In this document: one piece after another, positions 48,853-59,800 of the stretch
Numbering within the stretch: the first letter of the stretch is position 1
Layout: every line of letters begins with the position of its first letter
NCBI GenBank assembly: GCA_963738835.1
Contig: CAVTYH010000003.1
Location: 124,001-188,000 of the forward strand
Direction of reading: 5' to 3'
Source of the DNA: CAVTYH01 sp963738835
GTDB lineage: Bacteria > Planctomycetota > Planctomycetia > Pirellulales > JADZDJ01
DNA length: 64,000 nt
Made by a program: the position numbers and the translations under genes
The notes under the pieces: model-generated
Databases searched by the model: none
Told to the model about the DNA's origin: nothing
Seen by the model: the letters and a program-made list of their open reading frames with translations, nothing else

Positions 48853-51800
48853 GTGAAGGGTCCGGTGAGGCGAAACCATCATTCGGCAAGGCACCTCCAA
48901 ATCGAGGCGCTGGAGCCTCGTCAGTTGCTGTCAGTCAATGTGCTGACCTGGCACAACGACTTGACGCGCCAAGGGCAGAATACCGACGAAGTTACGCTTA
49001 ATCCGGCGAACGTGAATACCACCACGTTCGGAAAGCTTTTCTCGTATCCGGTGCAGGGTCAGGTCTATGCGCAGCCCCTCTACGTGTCGAATTTGACGAT
49101 TCCAGGTCAGGGCGTTCACAACGTCGTCTATGTTGTCACTCAGAACAACGACGTCTACGCCCTGGATGCCGACAGCAATTCTGGAGCGAGCGCCGGGGTC
49201 TTGTGGCACGTTAATTTGGGCCTGGCGGCGGTCATGCCGAATTCTTTCTTCGGCAATCGCTATGGCCCCTACCACGACATCAATCCCCAGGTGGGCATTA
49301 CCAGCACCCCGGTCATCGATTTGGCGACCAATACGATGTACCTCGACGCGTTCACCAACGACGTGGCGGGGCAGAACTTTTATTCGCACCATATCCACGC
49401 GTTGGATCTTACAACCGGCGCCGACAAAATGACCCCGATGCTGGTGGCGGCGTCGATCAACGGCAATGGCGTGGGAGGCAACGGCACCACAATTCCCTTC
49501 GTCGCCACGGATCAACTCCAGCGGCCCGCGCTGACGTTGGCGGGGGGCGTGCTGTATGTCGCATACTCCGGTTTCGCTGATACCGACCCGTATCACGGCT
49601 GGATTTTGGGTTTCGATCCCTCCAATCTGCAACTGCTGAAAGTCTTCAACACGACTCCTAACGTGAACGCCAACTCCGATGCCAATGAAGGGGAAGGCGG
49701 CATCTGGCAAACAGGCGGCGGACTGGCGTTCGACGGGACGCGCCTGTACGTCGAAACGGCAAACGGCGATTTCGATCCGTCGATCGGCGATTATAGCGAT
49801 TCGTTCCTTGCCATCGCTCCCGACAATAGCACCGCCGCTTCTCCGCATTTGACCGGCTACGGCCTGGATGTGTCGGATTATTTCACGCCATTTAATGAGC
49901 AATCGCTGGCCGACGCCGACGCCGATTTGGGCTCTGGCGGCCTGCTGCTGTTGCCCGACCAACCCGGCGCTCACCCACATGAATTGCTCGGTGGAGGCAA
50001 GCAGGGGACTATCTATTTGATTGATCGCGACACCATGGGGAATTTCAATGCCGGGTTCGATAATGTCGTGCAGAAGGTGAGCGTCGGGCATGGATTCTTC
50101 AACAGCCCTGCGTACTTCAACGGCGCGATCTATTACCACGCTGTCGGCGACGTGTTGAAGGAATACACCCTGACGAATGGTTTACTGTCTGCGGCCCCCA
50201 CTGCAACCGGTCATGACTCCAACGGTGTGGCCATCACCTATTCCTCTCAAGGCGCAACTCCCAGCATTTCGTCCAACGGCACCGCAAATGGAATTGTGTG
50301 GGACGTGCAGTGGAGCGGCTCCCACGAAGTCTTGCACGCCTACGATGCCACGACACTTGCCGAGCTGTACAACAGCAATCAGAACGCCACGCGAGATCAG
50401 TTGGGCGTGGGGGTGAAGTTTATTGTCCCGACGGTCGCCGACGGACACGTGTTCGTCGGCGCAGATCGGCTCGGTGACGGTGTTCGGGCTCATCGCGCCG
50501 CCGACCACGCCGCCCAATGCACCATCCAATCTCGCCGCTATTGCCACCGGGGCAACTCAGGTTCAGCTGAATTGGGTCGACAATGCCGACAACGAGTCGG
50601 GTTTCAAGATCGAACGATCGACCGACGACACCAACTTTACGCAGATCACGGTGGCGGGTGTCAACGCCACGGTGTATGTAGATACGACGGCCAGTCCGTC
50701 GACTACTTATTACTACCGCGTCCGTGCCACCAACGTCATCGGCGATTCGGCCTTCACCTCGAGCGTCAGTATTACCACTCCGGCGGTGACCGGGGCGGTC
50801 GATATCTACCACTTCGATGAAGGCAGCGGCACGACCACGGCCGACTCCGCCGGCACCAACACCGGCACGCTGATTGGAACGACCAAACCGGCCTGGATCA
50901 CCGGACGCATTGGTGCCAAAGCCTTGTCGTTCAGCGGCGACGGCGTGTTTAGATCGACGACTTCGCAGTCGGCAGTGCAAGTGGCCAACTTGGCGCCGGT
51001 GCTCGGCGGCACAGCTTCGTTGACCGCTTGGATTAAGACGACGCAAGTGGGCGGCACGCAGCTCTGGAATTCGCCGGCCATCACCGGCGTCGAAGTGGCG
51101 GGTTCCTCGAACGATATTCGCTGGGGATACATCGATGCCTCCGGCCACATTGGCCTGGGCGGCGGCAACGCCGGGGTTGTCAGCACCACGGCCGTCAATG
51201 ACGGTCAGTGGCATCACGTGGCCTTCACCCGCGATTCAACCACCGGCACGGTAAACATCTATATTGATGGTATACTGCAAGTCACGGGCACAACCGACAC
51301 CGGACTGAAAACTGCCCCTTTCCAGCTCATTGGCGCACAAACCGATCTTACCAGTGGGCTGGCGGCGGATGGAGCCACGTACTTCAATGGCCAGCTCGAC
51401 GATGTTCGCATTTACAACCAGGTGCTAACCGCGAGCGAAATCAGCGGGCTGGCGATCATTCCCGGGGCACCCACGCTGGTTTCGGTCACTACATCGCCCG
51501 GTCCGGTTGTGCATCTGACCTGGACGACGCCATCGAGCTTCACGCAAAACATCGAGATCGATCGAAAAATCGGCGCGGCCGGCACGTATGCTCCCCTCGT
51601 TACTCTGGGTGGCGGCATCACGATGTACGACGATACGAATGTGACGCGCGGGACGCAGTATTTTTACGTCGTCAAGGCGATCGATCTGGCGGGTACGTCG
51701 CCGGCTTCCAACGAACTTAGCATCACGCCGCCGGTGCCGACGATTGTCTCCGCAAATATTTTTTACAACGGCAGTGCTTACGACGGGCAGAACGGTTCGT

Positions 51801-52768
51801 CAAATCTGACGGACACCAACGCTGTTGCGACCGATAAGACCCCATTGCTGCCGGGTCAAACCGCGTCTTTCCAGAATTACACCAGCTATTCCAAGGGGCT
51901 GAACGGAATTCTTGTCAACGTCGCAGACCTGGATAATCTGCCGCGATACGAAGACTTCATCTTCCGCATCGGCAACGACAACAATCCGGCTGGCTGGGAC
52001 ATCGCGCCGATTCCGACCTACGTGAACGATTATCCCGGCCGTGGCCCAAACGGATCGACGCAAATCACGATCATTTGGGACGACAATGCCATTCAAAACC
52101 AATGGCTGCAGGTCACGGTGCTGGCCAATGACCATACGGGCCTGGCTGCCGACGAAGTCTTCTATTTTGGAAATTCCATCGGCGACAGCGGGAACTCCGC
52201 AACCGATGCCAACGTGAATTCGAGCGATGTGCTGGGCGCACGCGGTCATGCAGCGGCGGGACCTGTGGCCATTACCAATGTTTGGGACTACAACCGTGAC
52301 AAGGTGGTTGATGGAGCGGACGTATCGGCTGCGCTGCAGCACGTTACCGCAGGGTCCGCGGCCATGCAGCTGATCACTGCTCCCGCGAGCGGCGCGGGCA
52401 GCAGCGCGTCGGCAAGCGTTTCTGTTTTAAGCGCCAGCGTTGCGCCAACCGCGCTGCCAACAGACTCTTCGTCGATTCGCGTGGCAACAATCGACCGGGC
52501 AGCCAACACGGCGACTGGTCCGCAGCAGCTAACGAACGCCTGGCTTACGGCGCATCCGGTGTCGATTGTCTCGGGCTCTGTGAAAGCGGCTGCTTCGCCG
52601 TCGCTGCCTCAAACGGTGACCATCAAATCAGCGAGTTTCCCGTTGGCCGAAAAACGGAATCGGGAAAGATCGTTGGCGTTGCTCGACAAGGTACTGGGCG
52701 ATTTCGACCTTTGGGATTTTCCAGCGCTGGGACCCCGTGCCGGTGGCACGCGGCCGTTCGGTAGCTGA
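48853..52768 (+). CDS. LEPR-XLL beta-propeller protein 2 with FN3, LamG and dockerin-like repeat (frame interrupted)
   Basis: The protein has about 1305 residues. Residues 1-30 are a canonical LEPR-XLL sequence (LQIEALEPRQLLS). Then a propeller closely like the one at 41293 (NPANVNTTTFGKLFSYPVQG, VVYVVTQNNDVYALDADS), two FN3 domains (QVQLNWVDNADNESGFKIER and VVHLTWTTPSSFTQ), a LamG-like jellyroll between them (WHHVAFTRDSTTGTVNIYID, LDDVRIYN), a C-terminal domain and a single dockerin-like loop (DYNRDKVVDGADVSAAL). The frame breaks near 50460. The start is GTG at 48853, about 8 bases after GGTAGG. There is no PEP-CTERM. It is probably exposed at the surface; the bound ligand is unknown. Confidence 0.85.
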
Positions 52769-52847
52769 ACGGCGTCGCCATGACAAAATTCGATGCTCCC
52801 CTTTAGAAAAACATCTTCGACGCACGCAACACTGTGAGACAGCACCG

Positions 52848-53690
52848 ATGCGAATCATCAACTGGGTTTTTTGCCTTGCACTCCTCGGCATTGCCGTGCC
52901 TGTCAGGGCCAATCCCGAGGTGAGTTTGAATCACGTGTATGTGGCGAAAAACGCTTCGCAAACCGCTCAGCTTGGGGTGACAGATGGCGGCAATGCCGCA
53001 ACGGAAGATATCGAAGGCATGACGTTTACACTGCAAATTGGCGCCGGAACCGGCAGTACCCCTTCGATCGGGTCGATGGATTTTCTGACCGGTACGATCT
53101 GGTCGGGCCATGTGTCGGCGGACAACATCGTTCCCGCGGCTGGCGGCGCCGATCCGCAATTCAAATCGTTCACGCTGCTGACCGATAACGCCGGCGATTT
53201 CGTGAGCGCCAACGGAATCTTGGCCACCGCAACCTTCAATGCCACGAATGCTGCGCTCGGAGATTACACGTTGAAAATGGTGGGCACCAAAGACTCCGGC
53301 AGCAATAGCCAATTCACCAATGGATTGGGCGCTGCAGTTCCAGCAACCTTTGGCGACGGCATGCTGACGGTTGTGGTCGCGGGCGATTTCAATCGCGACA
53401 ATCAATTGACCAGCGACGACATTCCGGTGATGCTCGCGGCGCTGACCGACTTGCCAACCTACCAATTGAATTACAGTGTGCCGCTTGGCGAGTTAATTGC
53501 CATTGGCGATCTGACCGGCGATGGCAGCGTGACGAATGCCGACATTCAGCCGCTCTTGGATCTGGTGAGCCCCGGCACCGGGTCAGTGCAAAGCGTACCT
53601 GAACCGGCCGGCTGGACGATTGCACTTCCTGCTGGCCTGGCACTGGCACTGGCCATCGTTGCCGCCGGAACATCTCGAACACGGGAGTAA
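52848..53690 (+). CDS. Small cohesin-like, dockerin-like PEP-CTERM protein
   Basis: The 280-residue protein has a signal peptide (1-22, ending PVRA), then a beta-rich domain of about 150 residues (SLNHVYVAKNASQTAQLGV, IEGMTFTLQIGAG, NGILATATFNATNAALGDYTLKM). Its size and strand pattern resemble cohesin-like domains. It is followed by a dockerin-like pair (GDFNRDNQLTSDDI and GDLTGDGSVTNADIQPLLDLV) and a PEP-CTERM tail (VPEPAGWTIALPAGLALALAI, then RTRE). Start ATG 52848. No indel is needed. The proposed cohesin-like assignment is an inference from strand pattern. The gene lies 80 bases after LEPR-XLL protein 2 and converges with giant protein B. Confidence 0.75.
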   Translation: MRIINWVFCLALLGIAVPVRANPEVSLNHVYVAKNASQTAQLGVTDGGNAATEDIEGMTFTLQIGAGTGSTPSIGSMDFLTGTIWSGHVSADNIVPAAGGADPQFKSFTLLTDNAGDFVSANGILATATFNATNAALGDYTLKMVGTKDSGSNSQFTNGLGAAVPATFGDGMLTVVVAGDFNRDNQLTSDDIPVMLAALTDLPTYQLNYSVPLGELIAIGDLTGDGSVTNADIQPLLDLVSPGTGSVQSVPEPAGWTIALPAGLALALAIVAAGTSRTRE

Positions 53691-53821
53691 AAAAAAGCGC
53701 CAAGCCCGCCGTGTCGGGGGAGAAAGCGGTCGGGCTCGGTGCTTGCTGCAACCAATCTGCCCGCCGCTGGGTTGATGCGGCGGAAGATACGCTCGAAAAT
53801 CAATCCTCTCTTCCGGGGAAT

Positions 53822-56800
53822 TTAGCCTTTTCGGAAAGAGCGCCGCTTCAGAAGCAGCGCTCCGCCAATGGCCAGCAACAACCAGCTCGCCGGTTCCGGC
53901 ACCCCAGCCACCGACCCGGCGCCGGGGCCTGCAGCGACAAGGTCGAGCTCGGCCTGAATATCGGCGTTCGTGACGCTGCCCGATAGATTGACGTCGCCGA
54001 TATTCAAAAGATCATCATTCGTCAAGGCAAATGGGTAGAAGAGATGTAACGGACTTGTTGCTAACTGGTAAGCATTCAAATCGGTGAGTGCTTTTAACAT
54101 CGCGGTAATGTCTGCGCTGTTGACAACACCATTCACGTCAAAGTCGCCCAGCATGCGAGCCGAAGCCGTGACTGGCACAACTTCGCCATTTCCTAAGATT
54201 GTTGCACCGTTAAATCCCTGGAAATGGATCTGCCCGAGTTGGGTGCTGTTCAATCCGCCGCTAGTGGTGCCGAAGATCAACTGGTCGGTGCCACCGGGAG
54301 TGTTTGCCGTTCCGGTCCAGTTGACGACCGACAGGGTGCCGTCCGCCCAACCAATCGAGTGGCTGTCGGCAAAAGTAAGAACGCTAGCACCGCTGCCCAT
54401 GTCGATCACGGAAGGAGCCGCCATGACCAATGTGTTCAGCGCTTGGTTGAGTCCTCCGGTATCGAACTTGCCGCCACCCAGAATCAACGGCGAGGCAACG
54501 TTAATTCCGTTCGCACTGCCCAGCGACAGCGTTCCCTGGTTTACCGTCGTAGTACCAGTGTAAGTATTGACTGCCGTGAGCAGCATTTTGCCTAAGCCAG
54601 CCTTGGTAATGCCCGAACCGCCTAAGTTTTGGGTAATCTGCCCACTCACTAAGAGGTCCACGCCCGAGGGTGTCGTGCCAGAGGCCACCGTAAACGTGGA
54701 ATTAAGGTTTGCGTTCCGCAAATCGAGCCGGGAGGAAATTGTGGACGTGGTATCGCTGGCCAAGCTGTTGAGGGTCGTATTCCCAAAGCCGTTACTGAAG
54801 AACTGGAAGAAGCCGGTGCCTGCCGAGATGGTTCCGCCGGTCATATTGATGGTGACGCCAGTAACGGTCTCATTATTGTTGAATTCCTGATCGAGCACGC
54901 CCCCCTTGTTGATGTTGATGACGTTTACAGCGACCGCCGCGGAGGTATAGCCAAAGACATCATGACCGACAATCTGTAACGTCCCGCCATTGTTGATGTT
55001 CACCGTGCCGCGGATGGCGCCGGTACCGTTGTTTCCAGCGGACAGCTGCAGGATGCCGGCATTGACCGTGGTGCCGCCGGTATAGGTGTTGAAGGCGCTC
55101 AGGAGCACCGTTCCGTCACCGTCCTTGACCAGACTGCCGGTGCCGCTGATGACCTGACCAACAGTGAGGAAATCGCTGCGGTTGAAGTCCAATGTGCCGT
55201 TATCGACGACGTTGTTGGTCGCGCCGCCGGCGACCAAATTGCCCGCCGTTCCACCGTTGCCGATCTGCAGCGTGCCGGCGCTAATGGTGGTTGTGCCGGC
55301 ATAGGTGTTGTTGGCCGCCAGGACGGTTGTGCCAGCACCTACCTGCTGGACTGCACCCGTAGGTCCGGATGCGGAAATCGGGCTATTGATGGTCAACGTG
55401 TCGCTGCGATTGAAGATCAGCGTTCCGTCGAGGTTGATGATATTAGTGCCATTAATGCTGCCGGCGGTTCCGCCGTTGCCAAGCTGCAGCGTAGCTCCGA
55501 CGGGGACCGTCGTAGAACCCGTGTAAGTGCTGTTGCCAGCCAGCGTCAGCGAGTTGCCGGAGCCGGAGATCGCCAGCGACAAGGTTTGACCGCTGTTGGC
55601 GCCGATCACATCCTGAATGATACCGCCGAAAGTGTTGTTGGTTCCAGCCACAGTGAGCGTGGAAGCCGTGGTGCTGCTGCCGATGATATTGCCCGTACCG
55701 GTGCCGCTGGTGGACAAGCCTGCTAGTGTGGGGTTATTGCCGTTCAGATCGAGTACGCCGCTGCTCGCGCCGCGCCCAGCGTCACGCTGGTGGTGCTGGG
55801 CAGGGCTGAAGAATTGCCCAACACTAGAGTGCCGTTTTGGACCGCGGTTATGCCGGTGTACGTATTCGAATTATTGAGCGTTAGAGTGCCGGTGCCCTGT
55901 TTTGTAAGCCCCGTCGCGCCGTGATTCCGTTGCTGCTGGCGCCCACGAATGTGTAATTGTTGCCCGTGCTATTATTCACGGTGACCGAAGTCGGCGCTAC
56001 CCCGGCCGGCACATCGATGGTGACGGTCTTGTTGAGTCCAGTATCGTCGAAGGTCACGTTGTCGCTGGTAAAGAAAAAGTCGGCCACGTTGCCGTTGGTG
56101 TTGGTCCAATTCTTCGTGGTTTGCACATCCCAGAGAAAACTGCCGCCGGTATTGATGCTGCCATTCCAGATCAGGTTAGCGATGTTCCCGACGACGTTTA
56201 ACTGAAGATTTCCATTGGCGCCGGTGTGTGTGACCAAACTGAAGGTCAGCCGCGAGCCGGAAATCTGATTCACGGTCGGAGTATCGCCAGCGTCAATCGT
56301 CAGGGTTCCGGCGTTCAGAATTGTGTACAACCCGGAGGCGACCGCGGCAGTGGGAGAAATGGTCGATGGTCCGGTATAGTGTGCTGTGTTCGTGACGTTG
56401 ATCAGATCGCCCCCCACATCGACACTATAGTTTCCACCGCCAACCGCGAGAGAGTTCATCGTGAGCGTGCCCGGAGAGGCCCCCGGTGATACGGTGCTCC
56501 CGGGCTGCTGGGTCACGTTACCTACCGAGCCGGCGCCGGCTAATGTGCCGCCTGAGTTCACGCTGACCGAGCCCGTGCTGAGCAGCGACCCCGTGACCGA
56601 TAGCGTGCCGGCGTTGATAGCAGTTAAGCCAGAATACGTGTTGGCGCCACTGAGCGTGACGGTGCCGCTGCCCATTTGTGTGACGCTGGCGGCCCCGCTA
56701 ATCGGGTTGGCGAAAGTTAAACTGTTGGACCGATTGAAGACCAACTGGCCGCTGCCGCTGACGCCGCTGGTTCCGGCGATCGAGCCGGTCGTGCCGCCGC

Positions 56801-59800
56801 CAATGCCAGCGCCTAATTGCAGGGAGCTGCCGGCGCCGATGGTCGTGCTGCCGGTGTAAGTGTTTGTCCCAGTTAGCGTGAATGTTCCGCTGCCATTCGT
56901 GGCCAGCGACAAGCTGGCGGCGCCGCCGTCTTGCAGGATGCCATCAAACGTGGGGGAGTTCGTCGAGGTGACCGTTAAGGTCGCTGGGATTGTGGCATGA
57001 TTATTCTCCACAAGCGCCGTGGTCGCGCCGCCGCCGCCCGTGCTGTTCAGACCATTCACCGTCACGCTGTTGCCGTTAAGTCGCAGCCGGGGTGGCGCGT
57101 TGGTTTGCGTGTTGCTGCTGGTGAGTGTCACCGTGTTGGGATTCGCCGAATTCAACGCCCCGGCGTTGTTCAACTGGACGGTGCCGCCGGTAATGATGAC
57201 GCCGCCGGTGAACGTGTTGTTGCCGGCCAGAATCAGGGTGCTGTCGCCGGCTCCGGCATACTTGGTAATCGAACCGATTCCCCCGACAACGCCGTTCAGT
57301 TGCATCGTGCCGGTGCCATTGTTATTGGCGTTGCCGATGAAGGCGTTGCCATTCAGTGTGACGTTGCTGCCGAAGGTTCCACCGTCAGGAGCGCCGGCAT
57401 TGGTGCCGTTGCTCCCCATCCGCGATCCTTCGTTCAAGATGAGGGGTCGCGAAAAGGTGCCGCTAAAGCCGAAGAAGGTGATCGCCGAGCCAGCGCTCAC
57501 CGTGACGGCCTTGCCGGTGCCGAAGTCCGGGATGTTCGTAGTTCCCTCGATGCTGACGCTGCCTATTTGCGAGCCCGCGGGATTGTTCGGCGCATTGAAG
57601 ATTAGATTGCCGTCGGTGACGTCGACATTCACGATCCCGAAGAATTGTTGGTTATTGATGGTGAGTGTATGTCCGGCCAGATCGAGTATGGCCTGATTGA
57701 TCCCTGAGGAAGTAGGAGCCCGGATGTCGAAACGGCTCCCGCCGGCAGCCGAATTAATGCCGCCGATCGAGGCATCGGCGGTGAGTGTAATTCGCTGGAA
57801 AGCATTCTGACTGTCGCCGCCGTTGGAAGCGGTGCTGGTAATTGCGCCGGCGCCGCCGACGCCATCGCCGGCAATGAAAAACTGCTTTTGGCCAAAAAAG
57901 AGCCCCGTGGTATTCAAGCCGAGGCCGCCGAGGTCGATCATGCCGCCTGCTTGAACGGTGACTGCACCACCTGGATAGGTACCGAAGGCATTGCTATTCC
58001 CAATGGCCACAGTCACTCCCGGCCCAACGGTGGTGGTGCCACTGTAGGAACTGGCGCCGGTCAGTAGGATCGCGCCAGCCCCCGCGTAAGTGATGCTATT
58101 ACCGGTTCCATTGATAATTGCGCTGCCGGTGCGCAACTGACCCGCGGTGAGCGTGACTGTCGGATTGGCGTTCAAGGTGATCGAGCCGGTGCCCAGATTG
58201 AGGTTATTGCTGCCCCCGAAGGCGAAGCTGCCGCCCAAGATGATTGGGTTGTTGGTGGACAAGGTGACGGCTGCGCCACTGTCAATCACTCCGCCGTTGA
58301 TGGTCAGCGTGGTCGCCGGCGTCGGACCAAGCGCTGCATCGATGAGGTTAAGCGTTCCGCCATTCACGATGACCGGTCCGTTGAACGCATTCGCATTATT
58401 GGCGTTAAGCGTGCCGTTATTCAGCGTGACCGGACCCGTTCCCAACCCTGCTGTGGCATTGACATTGACGACGCCGTTATTGACCGTGACCGGACCGGTG
58501 CCCAAGGCATTTGTGGTGCTGGCAAAGAGCGTGCCCTGACTGATCGTGGTGCCACCCGTGTAGGTGTTGGTGTTGGAAATGTTCAGGGCCCCGGTGCCGG
58601 TCTTCACCAAACTGCCCAGGCCGGCGATCGAACCGACGCCGTTAAACGTGTAGTCGCCGGCGCTATTGTTGACCGTTACGCCAGCACTGGGCGTGACGGT
58701 GCTGTTGATGCTGATGGCGTACTGCCCGTTGTTGGTGTCGTTGAAGGTGACCACGTCGCCGTCGTAGTAATGAGTCGTGTCAACAATTCCGGCGTCCGAA
58801 GTCGTCCAGTTGGCGTCGGCTTGCAAATTGTCCCAATTGCCTGACGCGGCGGCGCCGGTGAACCTGACGTTGGCCCCCTTGCCCGTGACATTGACTTGCA
58901 GGTTATTGCCCACGGTGCTTAGCGAAAAACTCGTGCGCCCGATCTGGGTGGTGTTCAGCGTAGGCGCCCGGTCAAAGTACCCGAGGTTAGCACGGTGTAG
59001 GAAGACTGCGTGGGAATGGCCGACAGCGCGAGATTGACTGCGCCGCCGGTAAACGTGGCTCCATTGGTGACGTTGATTGCACCGCTGGAGGCGCCGCCGA
59101 GTACAAACGCCAAAGTGCCGCTGCTGGTCGTGAGGCTATTCATGCTGACGGCGCCGATGCCGAAGCTGTTGCCCGGCGCTAGCGTGCCGCCAGACTGCGT
59201 CACCCCATTACTAAAAGTGCCGGTGCCGTTAATAGTCGTGGTGCCACCGGCGGTAACATTGCCCGTCACCGTGCCGTTGTTCGTCAATGTTTGCGTGCCG
59301 GCCAGCGCAAATCCGCCAGCACCTGTGACGCCCGTCAGATTAAGTGTTCCGCTCGGGCCAATGGTAATCACCGAAGTACTGGCGATGTTGCTGGTAGTGG
59401 TAGTCGACAAAGACAAAGTTCCGCCATTGATTGTTGTCGTTCCCGTGTAGGTATTTGCGGCAGTTAGCAGCATTGTGCCCGCGCCGGTCTTGGTCAGGCT
59501 GCCTGCGAGAAGGCCAAAGTCACCGGACTGGCTGCGAAGCCCTGTCGAAACAATCAGGTCTGCGTTGGCGTTGCCGGTAACATCGGCCACGTTGAATGTC
59601 GTATTGGGTCCGAGATGGTTGGCTTTGCTTCCCGTATTGTTAGCAGCGGGGGTGGCGGAAATTGTCGAAGGAGACGTGCCGCCCACAGTGACGGTGCCTT
59701 CGAACTGGTAACCCTCATAATTCCCGGGACCGCTGGTGGAGGCTTGAGTTAAAGTGGCGCCGCTGTTGAGTGTAATGTTGCCCAGAATGTTGTAGTTGGT

